DNA of 64,000 bases from the NCBI GenBank assembly GCA_028583405.1, contig CM053261.1:17839825-17903824 (forward strand). Reading direction: 5' to 3'. The translations under genes were made by a program, and so were the position numbers. The notes beneath the pieces were generated by a model. The model searched no databases and was not told the origin of the DNA. It saw only the letters and a list, made by a program, of their open reading frames with translations. Numbering within the stretch: the first letter of the stretch is position 1; every line of letters starts with the position of its first letter. The stretch comes from Pogonophryne albipinna (Eukaryota; Chordata; Actinopteri; Perciformes; Artedidraconidae). Positions 1 through 13,200 of this stretch are shown here, piece by piece.

Positions 1-1004
1 AAAAGATATGTGAATACACTATTATCTAAATAGGTATTTCAACTATAGCTCATAGTATTCTGATTGCAGTACATTGAGATTGGTAAAGATGTAGGTTGTT
101 GTACATCCAGCCACCAGAGGGCAACATAGCAGTGTCTCTGTTTCCTCTGTGTCTAAATCAAAAGCCCAAGTCTTACATTTATATTCTAAATGTAAACATA
201 ACTATCCCATAATGTACACACAATGTAATTGGCATGCCTCTTAAACCTTCAAATCAATCTGATTATTTCCAAAAATATTATTGGGTAAAGTGCGAGCTTG
301 TTTATACTTGCATTGCCATTTCATCTGGGGTGCTTTGTTAAATAGTCACCATAATCTCAAATCGCTGATCAGATAGCAGCTAGTACAACATTTGCAGGCC
401 CAGAGGGATCAGAAAGTTGTGTTGACACTTCAGCTTTTCCCTAGGACTTGTGTCATACCTCCTGTTACACCGCATCACACTGTGTCAATCTAACTATCAG
501 GGCACACACTAGTACAAGGAACTATGCTACAATGAGAGTTAAAATTATATTTGTGTGCTTATGGTGCAACTGCATGAAGTTGTGGAAGTGTGTGGAAGTT
601 CACACCTTGCACACTGAGGAAGGCTTTGGTGAATCACAGCCAAGTCACATTACGGTATGTGTGTGTCATAACAAACATGACTTTTTACCTACTTTACATG
701 CACCTGCTTGCGCATGGTGTCAAATTATTATTATGGACCTGATGCACTGTTTAATTCTTTGCGACACAAGCACAACACACAGTTCTGGTCAATAAGTAGT
801 GTCACTTATTTTGTCACTTCAGCTGACGAACTGGGCTGTCTTTTATTTAAATATAACAATATTATTAACACAAAGGGAATGCAATTAACTAGAAGCAGGA
901 AACTAAATGCATTACATCACAAACAAACTGTTTTAATCACAAATAATTCTTTAAAAAAGTGAGTTTTTTTTAAAGTTGTTTTCAAGAAGAGACACACCTG
1001 AGGC
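1..1004. other. Intergenic, no gene recognised
   Basis: AT-rich sequence with short open frames that show no splice structure, signal peptide or family motif. I see no gene, RNA or clear repeat here. Confidence 0.5.
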
Positions 1005-1926
1005 CTGTACTACGAAGCAGGATTTTCAGGGAAAACTCGGGGTTTCCGGTCCTACGAAGCTGGTTCTCTTTTTAGCAGGCTCGATCTTCATGGTAACTTA
1101 TGCTGAGCGGCTAACCTGCCCCGGAGCAGGTTAGGTTGCAGGCTAAGAGCTCAACTCAGTGAAAGCACTGCCTGCTGACCAATCAGAGCTCAGTGTGCGA
1201 GTTTAAAGCGATCAAGTCATATTACAGGAGAAAGGAAATACAGAAAAGCTGTTGCAGGAAAGACGGCCGGCAAAAATCACCGACTGTGTGAACGTGAACA
1301 TTAATAGAATATCACCTCCCATCTTCAGAGCAATCTGACTATTATAACATTAGCGTTAAGAAAGCTTACTTAAATATCTGCCACAACATAAGTAACCGGA
1401 TCAGAGTAACATTAAGTTCAGTCCGAGGCATATCACTTCATAATGTATCATATATCTCCTTATCTGAGTCAGCTGAGCCGTATCTGGCCGTGCAACACTC
1501 ACAGTGTCACATACTGTATGCAAAAGTATTATTTTAAGCAACACATTAAGTTGACGAAACACTGGAGTCAAATGTAATTAAAGTCAGATCGTGTCTTAGA
1601 CGGGGCAGTGATATCATAAACCTGTTAATGTACGCATTCAAACACTTTTTCTTTTACCAGCTGTATTCACCTTGCAGGTGCAACTATGTGGCTTTGATCC
1701 TGGATAAAGTGTTCAAGTCATGGATGTTTAAAGTTTAACTTCTTCATATGTCTAATATTATAGTTGACTTTTCATTCAGGAAGTATGACGCGCTGTCAGT
1801 ATGCTTGTTCATGTTTGTGATTGGTCGAATGCTCCAGATACCACCCCTTTCATGTGAACGCGCTCCTAACTAGAGAGGACACGGCTGGCTTGAGCAATCC
1901 ACTTGATAACCCGCGTCGTAGTACAG
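1005..1926. mobile_element. Non-autonomous DNA transposon (MITE-like)
   Basis: The left end reads ctgtactacgaagcagg. The right end near 1908-1926 is its near inverted copy (cccgcgtcgtagtacag). The interior is GC-richer than the flanks, has no open frame, and holds degenerate copies of aggttaggttg-type motifs at both ends. Short elements with a 'TACTACGAAGC' terminus are common in fish genomes. I could not find a convincing target duplication, so the superfamily and exact borders are uncertain. Confidence 0.55.
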
Positions 1927-2146
1927 TTTAGCGAGAGCGCGTATGTTTTGGATTAGGCCAACCGGCTAACTCAAACATATCCAGGTTAGGTTGAACCATG
2001 CAGGTTTTAAATCTATACTGTGAGCTAAAAGCTTGCTATCTCTTTAAATGATCTCTCCGTACAGTACAGTGGAGAGTCAGGATGATCATGACCTCTTAGT
2101 GAATGGAGATGGTGTTTCCCCTCTGACACAATGGCAGTCTTTCTCA

Positions 2147-2209
<63 letters not shown>

Positions 2210-5200
2210 TACAATCCCTGTCTGTCATGCAGGCACATGCATACACTTTTACATGCTATCACTCTCATCCCCCCTTCCTGCTCTCTCTCTCTCTCACTCT
2301 GTCAAACACACACTCACACTTTCACAAAGAGTCTACACTTAAACAGTGAGTTGCTCTTCTATGCTGTTATTCTGAGAGAGAGGGGCTGTGGAGGGAAAGA
2401 GGGGACAAGAGGAGATGCCCTGCAGTACCCTCTAAAGACAACTGTCCCTTTGTCTGTCCGTCTGTCTTTAGGTCATTGTCACACCCCCCAAGAAATGTCT
2501 ATTTTTGCCTATAGTCTTAAAGATTTACAGACACATTTTCAAACTGTTCAATCTAGGAGTTTTCCTAATGACACATTTGCCAGCATTGTCAGCACAGCTT
2601 GCTGAATGATGTAAACAAAGGTAGAAATCTAGCTGGCGGGCTAATTTGCATCATATTTGAGATCATATGTTGTAAATTAGGCTTTAGAAGGGTTTAAACT
2701 CATTTTTAAAAGATGATTTTATATGTAATGAGAATGCACATAAATATAAGTGGTCTGTTTTTATTTTTCAGTAGCGCTTTAAAGCTTTGTTTACAATCTG
2801 TATACAACCCTGTGTTTAAAGTGAGTCATTTGTTTGGTGCTGCGATCATGGTCTGCTTAGTGTTTTGAGGATTGTTTGAAAAGTAGACTAGAGGGAGTTG
2901 ACCCTGTAATCTGCTGAAGGGTCTCACCCTGGCTTTGCTATGTTTTGCAGCTGCTGTGAGGGGGACCACCACGCGAGAACTCTACAGCCAATTTGATCTT
3001 GAACTGGACGACTGAAGACAAAAAGTTCAAATGAAGGTGGTGAGAATGATTCCTAGGAATAAGAGAGGAACTCAAGACAAAAAGGCCAATTGTAAATAAA
3101 ATGATGGATTGGACTAAAGATGTGTCTGTGTTGAACTCGAGCGGCTCCTTCAGACAGACATTTTTACAGAGAGAGATCTCAGTAGGAATGGACATGATAG
3201 GAGGATAATGACGCTGGGTCTGCAGGCAGACATGATATTTATAAAAGGCCATTTACTCACAGCAATAACTTAAGGCTTTCATTTGTTTTGACATATGTGT
3301 TTATGTAAATACTGTATTATAGTTAGTATTAAGGTATGCATGTTGGCTGCCTGAATGTTAATTACTTTTCTGACTTTGGTTTGTTTTTAAAGGAAGGAAA
3401 GGAATGCTAGAGTAGTTACTTGGAGTGTAAAAAATAATCACTAACTCCTAGTATAAAATGCTTTGTACAATAACTTGTAATAAAAAGGGCACACAGACAG
3501 CGTGTTCCCATATGCACTATTAAAGTTCAGGAGGTACAGATGCATCATTGTTATAACACCCTTTTTTTTGAACAAACAGCTATGAACTTTGTCAGAAGGC
3601 GTCACAATACACTGACAATATTTGATATTTATCCGTCCAACTATTTAAGTAAATGCCTTTAAGTGTGTGTTTATTTTTAATAGACTTTTATAACAGGCCT
3701 GTCTGCTGAATTAAACCCAAAATATGACACACACATTTGCTAACATCTGACCCAGATTCTTAAAAAAATTCTAGTAAGTGAAAGAGGGTATTAGGTAATC
3801 TACAGTTTCCTGTATGTCCCCACATGTTCAACTAAAAAGAAAGGGTTGGGTACCTGCTTCCTGTATTTATAAAAAATCCCCAAATGTCTTCTTCTTGACA
3901 GAAATGTCCAGTATATGTACTGTACAAACAAAACGCTGACTAGCTGCATAATGTACTGGGCGTGCCCTTATCTGTCTGAGAACCTCTGATAGTGGGTCTT
4001 CTCGAACTGATAGCGGCAGATGAGCGTCACAACCCTGATGATGTTGTGTGTAAAATTATGAGAGTGAATGATGAAAACGTGTGTGTATGCATGTGTATCA
4101 ATCATTTGCAGGTCAAAGCTCATCCTATCATTCTTTTACCATCTCGTATACTGGGGTCAGTCTTTGGCATTGTTGCAAATGCAGACAACATATTGCAGGA
4201 GTTTAGAAATGTGTCCCTATTAATTTAGGCTCTTTAGTTTACACCACCTGGGAAATGACCTCTGTTAACCTGCAGCAGTAACCTACAGCACTCTCTTGTA
4301 GTATTAGTCTCTTTGGAAATCTTCCCTGAAAAAGCAATGTGTTTCATGACATGGCTGCTGTGATCACTGTGTGATATGTCAGCCTCCTTCTGTGATTCAA
4401 AAGCAGGTTGGAGTTTTTTCTATCGTGTCCTTGTGGGCTTCTACAAGACTTATTTGCTTAAATACACAATGCGTATGATTTGTCGGTTGACTTGACGGAT
4501 ATAAACACAACATTCAAAGTTGGCCCCTCCCCGGCTCAACGAAGGTTACAGTGCTTGCGAGCGAATGAAAGTCGACCTTACAATTGTTTTGGAACAAGCT
4601 TTGTCTACTTGTGTTTCGCCCTAGCTTTGGATGTTTTTCTTTCTGCATTTTCTCGAGAGGGCCACACACTTTTATTGGGTGATATGCGATGATCGAGAGG
4701 GATTGTATTGGTTTGAGCCTAGATTTGCATTTATTTCTAAATAAATCCTACAAAGTGCCTTTTCAAAGTTTCCATAATCATAATAATAATAATTTGGCAA
4801 CAACCAATGTTTGAGACTTTTTTTTTTTTACAGCTACTGAATTGATTACTTTGCCTGATTATAATTAATGATGCAACTAACAAATATTCAGAATAAATAT
4901 GTGGGTTTTTTTGTCAGTCAGAAAAACATAGTTTTAAGAGACTAAAAATAGCTACAAGCTAAGGCTCTATCTTTTCTGCCTGGCCCTGCATTCGGCATTT
5001 TTGAATATGTGAAAGCTACTGTTTCTTTTTGCAGGTTTTCACTTGCACAGTTAATGTTTAAATTCAAGCAATCGCCTGATGGGGCGTTCGGTTGCAGCTC
5101 GCTGGCTAACGAGCTTTAGCTTTTATTGTAAATCTTGGTCCAAAGTGATGGTTATCATAAAAATAACTGGTATTTCATGATTTGGTTTGACATCCTGTCC
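1927..5200. other. Upstream intergenic region of slc27a4
   Basis: The stretch holds a 60-bp (CA)n tract and otherwise AT-rich unique-looking sequence. Open frames in it are short, or come from the repeat (poly-Thr-His or poly-Val-Cys). No exon of a known family was recognised. Confidence 0.5.
2148..2207. repeat. (CA)n microsatellite, about 60 bp
   Basis: Uninterrupted CA dinucleotide run, followed by CA/CT-rich imperfect sequence to about 2330. Confidence 0.97.
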
Positions 5201-5960
5201 CGATTCTGCAGGGATCCCTTCAGTGACAGATCTTGTTGCTGGGTCGTAGAGATGAATGGAGCTTGTGAGGCTCATTTTACACTGTTCCGCATCAGGGTCT
5301 CGTTGTCACTACCGGGTGGAAACAAGCAGGCAGGGCCGCGCCGCATTTCCTCTCCACCAGTGCCGCAAACCCCGCCCCCGCCGGATGGGATGTGTGAAGA
5401 ATCGCGATCCCCCATTGGCCCAGGCTCCTGTCGGTCACCGCTTATTCCTGATGCACTGATGGGACGCTGACGGTGGTGGGCGGGCGCAGCTAAGAAAATT
5501 ATAAGGTCATTTGAATTACGCTTGCTAGCGAGTTTATTTGCAACAATGAACCCAGAAATGATATCAATGATTGTGACAATGAACGGATGATGATCGCGGG
5601 GTCAAAGTCGACGCTCACAGTCAGGAGTATTTGACTCCCGGCCCACCGGAGGAGAGGAGAGCTCGTTGTGGTATTACAGCAGAAGGGGATCCCGGTGCGT
5701 GTGTCTGTCTGCGTGCGTCTCTGTGAGCCTCTGTCAAGCCAAGCGAGCGGCGGTGCGCAGCGGACAGGGCGACCAGGCTGGCCTGTAAGCCGATCAGGAG
5801 AGGAATCGCACATAACGAGTTTCACGTTCGGGATTTCATGCTGTGAACGAGGAGTGCAAGGTATGTACGCAAAATGCATTCGATCATCTCAGGGGCCACG
5901 TCCCAAGCTGCTCCCCCCGCGAGGTTCGACTCCTCGGATGATTATTATCGGCTAGAGAAA
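5200..5960 (+). promoter_or_regulatory. slc27a4: CpG-rich promoter region and probable non-coding exon 1 of slc27a4
   Basis: This is the most CpG-dense stretch of the first 20 kb. It ends with a good splice donor (gagtgcaag then gtatgt, exon end at 5860). The first coding exon begins 1.4 kb downstream with its ATG one base after the acceptor, so the 5' UTR must lie on an upstream exon, and this is the best candidate. No TATA box is evident, as expected for a CpG-island promoter. The transcription start is inferred, not seen. Confidence 0.6.
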
Positions 5961-7270
5961 GGGAAAGAGCCTGTTTATTGTCCTCTGTCAACCTTGTGGG
6001 AGATCGACCCACTGGCGGGACACGAGAGGCGGCTTTAATATCAGGCAGCTCTCGGTCCATGAAAGGTAATTTATGTGAACGAGGACTGCATATTCAGCAT
6101 GCGTTTCCTTGCTAAAAGAGACTGCTGTCACACTGTCCATCCGCTTAAGCCGAGGCGCACTATGTGCTGCGCATCCAGCTTCCCAGGCGCGCCTGTTACC
6201 ATGATAACCTAGCACCTCAAACATCGTCCAACATGGTACCGATTGAAGGCCTTTCTGAGAGCGCACATGGTACGGTTAGCCGAGGCGTAGTCTAACTAAC
6301 TGTGGGTTGAGCCTCGCTATCATTTCCCTGTCCACTACCGCAATATGATGCTACGTGCTTTTTACATTTCCGGGTGTAGCAGCAGCAGCGGATGATGAAG
6401 CTCTTTTTTTCTCGCCTGCTCTCTAAATGCATTATTTCCCCTTGACGTATGACAAATCCCATCATGTCGTACATTCCGAGTATTTGTATTTGTCACATAC
6501 CGTTATGTTTTAGCAGCTAGCTGACCTATTGGATTGCCATCATCACATTACAGCCACATGCAGGGAGAACTATCAATACATATACACTCCGCATCTTGGC
6601 TCTTGAAGAAAAAAAGGCTGCCAGAAAACAGATGTCCTATAAATAAAGGCCCAGTTGTTGTGAAATGACATCCCTGCAGCTTTATTTCTACATAGACCGA
6701 TAAATAAATAATAAGAAGTCATGTCAACCTATCATTTACTGCTTTAGGATCATTTTCCTAGCTATCGGGTGGCACTGGACACCAATGTCAACACATGCTA
6801 TTCTCTGCTGCTCTCAGCTGACACTACAGAACATTTGCTTTGAGTTAGGGCTGTCCCAAGGTCTTCGTAGCCTTGGGTTTTATTCAACTGCACAGGGAAA
6901 GAATACTCAAATATGTTTTATTCTTCAAACATGTCTGATGTGTATTACCACTTACAGATTCCATGACAACATACACTTAAATATAGGTACTCTCTTCCTC
7001 CTTTACTGCAAGCCCCGCACTGTGCCAGAGCTGAGTCAGTCGATTGGATGGGCGCGGGGTGTGTAAACAGAGTTATAGTAGATTACATTCTTAAGTGGTT
7101 GGCTTGAAGATGTTCAACATCCGTTGTCTTTGCTTACTTTAACCGCATGTAACCTTACTCCTACTAAACTAATGTTTGGTCTAAAAATATTTGTGATCAG
7201 TTTCTGTGGTCTAAAGCTATTATCTGTATGTATTTAATTGTAAGTGTGTGTGTGTGTGCCTTCTTCCAGG

Positions 7271-10200
7271 ATGATGCGTCTAGCGTGTTCCACTGCCCTG
7301 CTGTTCGTGTTGAGACTGCTGGTGGGCTTGCCTTGGTACCAGGTTCTCCCTGCCGTCCTGATCTTCTACCTGGGAAGCGGAGGATGGAGCTTCCTGCATG
7401 TTTTTGCCAAAACAATTGGCAGAGACTTACAGTAAGCATGGGGGTGTTGTGTATATTTGTCATGCTTCTAATGCTTAACAATGTGTGCCCACAACTGAAA
7501 TTCAAAATGTTCTTCTCCTGAGTTGTTGCCTCGGGTTGGTAAAAGCCATTTAAATAGAACATTCAGTTTAATTTGCATTGTGCAGTTCATTGCGGTATGG
7601 CAATAGTTGGATTTTTGGACACATTTTTGCTTGTTACTGTAAAAGCCATTGTGTCCACAGGTGGGGCATGTGCAAGTAAAGTGTTCTCACATGTTAAGCC
7701 TTGCAAAAATGTAGCCCGAAATCTTATAAAGGCAACTTTTAAAGACTCAACACAATGAGACGATGAGGTCTCTTTCTCCTCAGGCCTGTTGTACACGTTT
7801 CGAAACCCGACATGGGTTGAAATATTTTCAACATACATGTAGGACAATAGAGAGAAAGAAGGAGAAGCAAAATCTAATATTTGCCTTACAGCCAATATTT
7901 ACAGTTTGGGGTAACTATAGTAATTGGTTTGTGATTAACTTCCTTATTTTACCTTTTTATAGGTGCAGTAATGCTAAAACAGGAAATTGTAAAACTTTTA
8001 TGACCTCTTCTTGACCTATAAGCCAAAGTGACTAAACATAATTAGCACTCTTCTGTGGTTTTGTGTAAATATGCCCTCCTTTATCTCTTAGAGAGATAAA
8101 AGTCTCAGTTTCCAAGGGTTTATTTTTAGAGCATGACTTTACTAATTCTTCTACTTCTCACTACCGATGCTTCAGCTACCTAGTTATGTGCACCTGCTCG
8201 TATAAAATATATATAGTTGTTTTTTTATTTGAATTTAATGATGTTAGACTGCGAGATAGGCTTGAGCTTCTCTTCTGTTGAGGCAGGTGTAAAAGCAAAA
8301 AGCTTTATTAAGTTGTTTTTGAAAAGCTAAACGCCAACAAATATGGATTAAAGCAGAACAAAACATGTGTTGGGTTTGGAAAATTATTACATATAGCCTT
8401 TTTTAGATACATTTAGACTTCTCTACTTTGTAACCCTATGGAAACTTAACTTTAGTATTCACATTTCTGTTTTTTTCAAGGAGCAGTTATTTTCACTTGG
8501 TGGTTTAGTTGTAAAGCATTTGTGCTAGAATACGTTTTGAACAGCATTGTGGAGGAGTTTTAGAAAAATAAATAAATATGAGATCTCAAAATAGAAAATA
8601 AAACGGTACTAAAAAGCAAACATATATTCAAGTTGAACGTGAAAGATTCTAATCTGTAGACGTTCAGACAAATAAACGCTTTGAAGGGTGTCTAGAGAAG
8701 GAAATTATTAACATAGAGTAAAGTTCATGCAGCTCCTTGGTTGAAAGCTTTTATTGCAGCCAGGTGTGCTTACCAAAAGACTGCAACAGCATAAATAGAT
8801 GATGTTTATCTGGATCAACAGGATGCCAATATGTAGAAATAATATCGTCACTGCCATGGCCTACCTAGCTCATTAGACTTTTATGATATTCCTGAAATTA
8901 CACTCTGCTCAGCACAATGCCCAATATCTCTACCTTTACACCATAAATGTAAATGATCAAGTGATATCTTCTATCTGAGCAGACTGCCCTGTGGAGCCAC
9001 CCAGACATTAATCTGTCGTGATGTTTTATGCTCCTTCATGTCATAAATCTGGCGCAATATAGGTAAAAGATCACCTTAGTCATTTTACTGTAAATGTAGC
9101 CGAGCTTTAAAGTGTTTAGCTTTTAATATCAAAGTATATTATGAATGACAATTGTAGTTCTTCTGCAAATGTACTTTTAATGGTGCACTATGAATTTAAA
9201 ATATAAATTAATATCAAGGCTTACCCTTATTAGTTAGTAAAACAGCATACAAATCAGACACTTATTGAGATAAGCGATGCGACTGTAGCAATGAACATTA
9301 AGCTAGCTTTATCATTTTTGTGAAAGACAGTATATGTTTAATGTTTAATGTTTGCATTATAGACTTAACAACTAGGAAATCTATCTAAAAACTTGTGTTC
9401 TTTGGAAGATGGCTTCCATTAATTAAAGTATATGCAGTTTGTATATTATGTAGTAAAACATACTTAATGCAGTTTCAGGTCAACTTGATTGAGTTTTCCA
9501 TCAAATAAGAAATTGGCTTTAATTACACCAGGAAGAGTTTTTTTACCCAGCTGCAAAAAAAACTAATAATATTTCCTCTTGCTCCTGCAGTGCGGCCGTT
9601 GTGCTATTGAAGGTGAAGATGAATGTCAGACGTCACCTCAAAGAGAAAAACACCATTCCCAAGATCTTTGCTGAAACTGTGCAACGCCACGGGGACAAAA
9701 CAGCTCTGATCTTCGAGGGGACCGGGGAGAAGTGGACCTTCAAACAGTTGGACGAATACTCCAACAGAGTGGCCAACCTGCTGCTGGAACGGGGCTTCAG
9801 GGTAAGTCCTGCAAAACAATATACACCAGAGAAACTGGGAAAAAGATATCCGTTGCAAAATAAACATCTTTTACCACTACCTTTATTTTTCTGAGTTGGA
9901 CACTTACAGAAAGAGTCAGAGATAGTCTCCTTTTATTAAGGTTTATTTTGGTGTTTTTCAACCTGGATATCAACCCCTATTTTCGCATGACTTTTGTTTT
10001 TGTCTAATGGGACAACCCTTTTTTAAATTGATCTAGTTTTAAGTGAGTGCTACAGCCTCAAATTGGGCTTCAATGTAATTGCAAAAATGGTGAGACACTT
10101 AAATAACAATCTGAGCCTGTCAGTGGCAAAAAACAAGCACTTTTAGTGGTCATACATTGACAGTCAGAATGTCCCTCAATAAGAACAGTGTTTGACGTTT

Positions 10201-13200
10201 AGTGGCTGAGTGCTCGCACCCAATACTGGAGTAATTTCAAAAATGTCTCCATTATTGAACTCTTATAGTTACTGAGAAACAAAAACAGGTAAAAAAAACT
10301 ATTCATAATTCCTCAAAATGTCTAAACTCTCAGATTTTCCCTCTAGGAGAAAGCATGACATGACTGTTAAAGAGACTCATGTTGAATAAAAATACACTTT
10401 TGTCAATCTGTTGTTGGCAATGAGCTTGACAAGCCCCTACTTTTGTTGTTTCTCTGTTCAGGATGGTGACGTGGTGGCCCTTTTCATGGAGAACAGGTCC
10501 CAGTACGTGGGCCTCTGGCTGGGCATGGCTAAGATCGGGGTGGAGGCCGCTCTCATCAACTTCAATCTGAGAATGGAGGCATTGGTCCACTGTTTCACCA
10601 TCTCCAATGCCAAAGCTGTGGTGTATGGCTCAGAGCTGAATGATGGTAAGATCAGAGGGGTTGTGTAGAGATAAGAGTGTGGGCAGAATGTATTTGTTTT
10701 AGTCGTAACATTTCCATATGTATTGCCAAAATCTGAATTTGTCTCAGAGGGCTTACAATGTGCACAGCACTGACTTCTGCTGCTGAGTGCTCTTGTGTTT
10801 CCGCTGTGATGAGAGAGGTGAGTGGTGCAGGGAGAAAGCAGAGGTCATAAAAGATAGATGGGTTTCAGAGGAGGTGTCTCTTCAATATTAGTCAATGGGG
10901 CTTAAATGGCTGATGGATGGAAAGAAGAAGGAGAGGGAAGTGGAGAAGAAATGTCTCCATTATCTACAAGGTGGTCAGAGAAGAGATAAATGATATACGC
11001 TAAAACTAGGTGTATATGGGGGAGAAAACAACAAAGCTGATGTAAACCCAGCCCCGGTGAGTTACATTAGCGATTCTGTTAACAAATCCCTTGTTTGAAC
11101 GGAATAATAATTACAGCCCATAAAATAATTAAATATCTCTGTTTGCCTCCTACACAGTTATGGTCTTGACCTTTTAATAAGTGATGTGTTTAGTAATAGA
11201 ATAACACATTAGATGTAACATTTAAATCAACAATTGCATAATCACGTGTTTTTTTTTTGTATCCAAACATGAAATAATTGCCTGTACTAGTGTCTAAACC
11301 TACAAAAGAGCAGAAGGGTCAGGCATAAACATTTTAGAAGATTTATTTGTATCAAGCTTTTGGGGAATAAAGTCAAACATTCAATATACTGTAGATACGC
11401 TCTTGCTAGTATTTTAATTTACATTTTCAATTTATTCCCATTTTCAATTGATCCCCTCCTCTCCTTTTCCATTATGCCTGGCCCTAATATTCATCCATAC
11501 CGATCTACTTCCCCGCAGTGTATTATTAAACATGGCTCGTATTCATTAGACTTGGAAGCCACTGCTAAAGTAGCATTGCAGCAGCTCAGTTGAATGGTCA
11601 AACATAAATTAGGGATCTATTTCAATCTCCCCACGACTCTCCTTTTGGGTCCCTGCCCAATCTGAAAAGCCCTGATCTCAACAGCTATAAGGGTGAATGA
11701 GTTTTGAGCTGATCACCCTGGGATTGATGGATCAGTATTTGGATCCTGGACTTTTCATGGGCTTTTATGCCATTAAGTAATTGAAAATACAGGCTCTTTG
11801 CTACAGAGCTGGCCAGCAGCATTAGTACTGAGCCAGCATGAAATAAGCCTTTTAAATCAAGACAAACTGTCTTTCTTTCTGGGGGAAATATTGTCGCTGT
11901 TTCAAATGTGTTCTGCTTTGCTCAGTCATATTCATAAGATTTCTCTTTTCTTTCTCTCACCCCCACCTTGCAACGGACAACCCAAGTTATTTTAACCTAA
12001 TCTATACCCCTATTCCTTGTCTTCTATCTTTCCTCTCTTTCAAAGCAAAGTACTCCAGGTTTGTGGTGCTTAAAATTCGTACCACATAAAGTCCTGTTCA
12101 ATTAGGCTAGTGAAATGACACAACTAACTCTTATGTGTTCCTCTTGTTCTTACAGCGGTCTCTGGGGTCCACAGTTCAATGGGGAAGAAGGTGCAGATGT
12201 TTTGCTCCGGAGACTGGGACCCCAAGCGTGTCCCTCAGGGAACCGAGTGCCTGGAGCCGCTGCTGGACGCCGCGCCAACTCACCTGCCCAGCCGGCCGCA
12301 ACGCTGCTTCACAGGTGAGTCTCCCAACATTTAAAAGTGATTTAACATTTTTCCGATGCTTCTGGGAGTCATTTTAAATAATATTAGTTTAGATGTCCTG
12401 GTCATCAGTAATGAAAACTCTCCCTACTCTAACCTACACAACACAGAAGTGTCCAAAACCTTTTTTTGCATTTACTGAAAGTATGGCAGCACAGACCAGT
12501 TGATATGTGATGATTAACACTTTTCTGGCAAAGCAATTACTCAATCCCTCATACTGGAAATGAAACTCTTACACACTTTAACTTTTTCATTAAGACGGTG
12601 TATTAATAATACAGTGTCAGTGTTATGTTGCTGAATCTGATAAACTAGTAAGAGAAGTTGTCGTTAATCAGAATTCTCCACTCGTTACTTAGTTACAGTT
12701 ATTAGTGTCTCATCACCTGAGATTATGTTTGTTTCTAAGGCAACATTTATTAATAGGAGAACAAATGGAATTGACGATATTAGTAATAGTTAGTCATTTC
12801 ATTTATCTCTCACATTGGCTTTAAAGGGCTCCACAATTTGTACAGCATACAAATAACCTGACAGGAAAAACCTGGATTCAGATTTTCGATAACTTAATGT
12901 GGCAAGATATATTATGTTATCATTTTTGTCCCCATTGTTTAGCATCTTACAGTTTTCTATCCACAAAGCAGATTGGTGAACTCTTACTCCATGAATCTAG
13001 TCCCACCTGCACCCTCACTTTAGCCCCTAAACACTAAACTATGTTATTACTGACAGCCACAGGCAGCTATAAAACCTATATATATATATATATATATATA
13101 ACCTGTAACGTTTGTTCATGCTCTCACCTTATGTTCACCCACACAGCTGATTTACTTATGCCAAGCAACCCACTCAGTGAGGGTTTCAATATTGTATGTG

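Noticed and set aside
448..962. Frames of 115 and 84 codons
   Set aside because: Low-complexity, Cys/His-rich composition, no splice partner, no motif.
2025..2349. Open frames of 60-185 codons across the (CA)n tract
   Set aside because: They are poly-Thr-His or poly-Val-Cys products of the dinucleotide repeat with no gene context; the same applies at 32117-32546 and 53116-53667.
5499..6266. Minus-strand frames of 126 and 92 codons at the CpG region
   Set aside because: GC-rich sequence gives long random frames; these run antisense to the probable slc27a4 first exon and show no domain.
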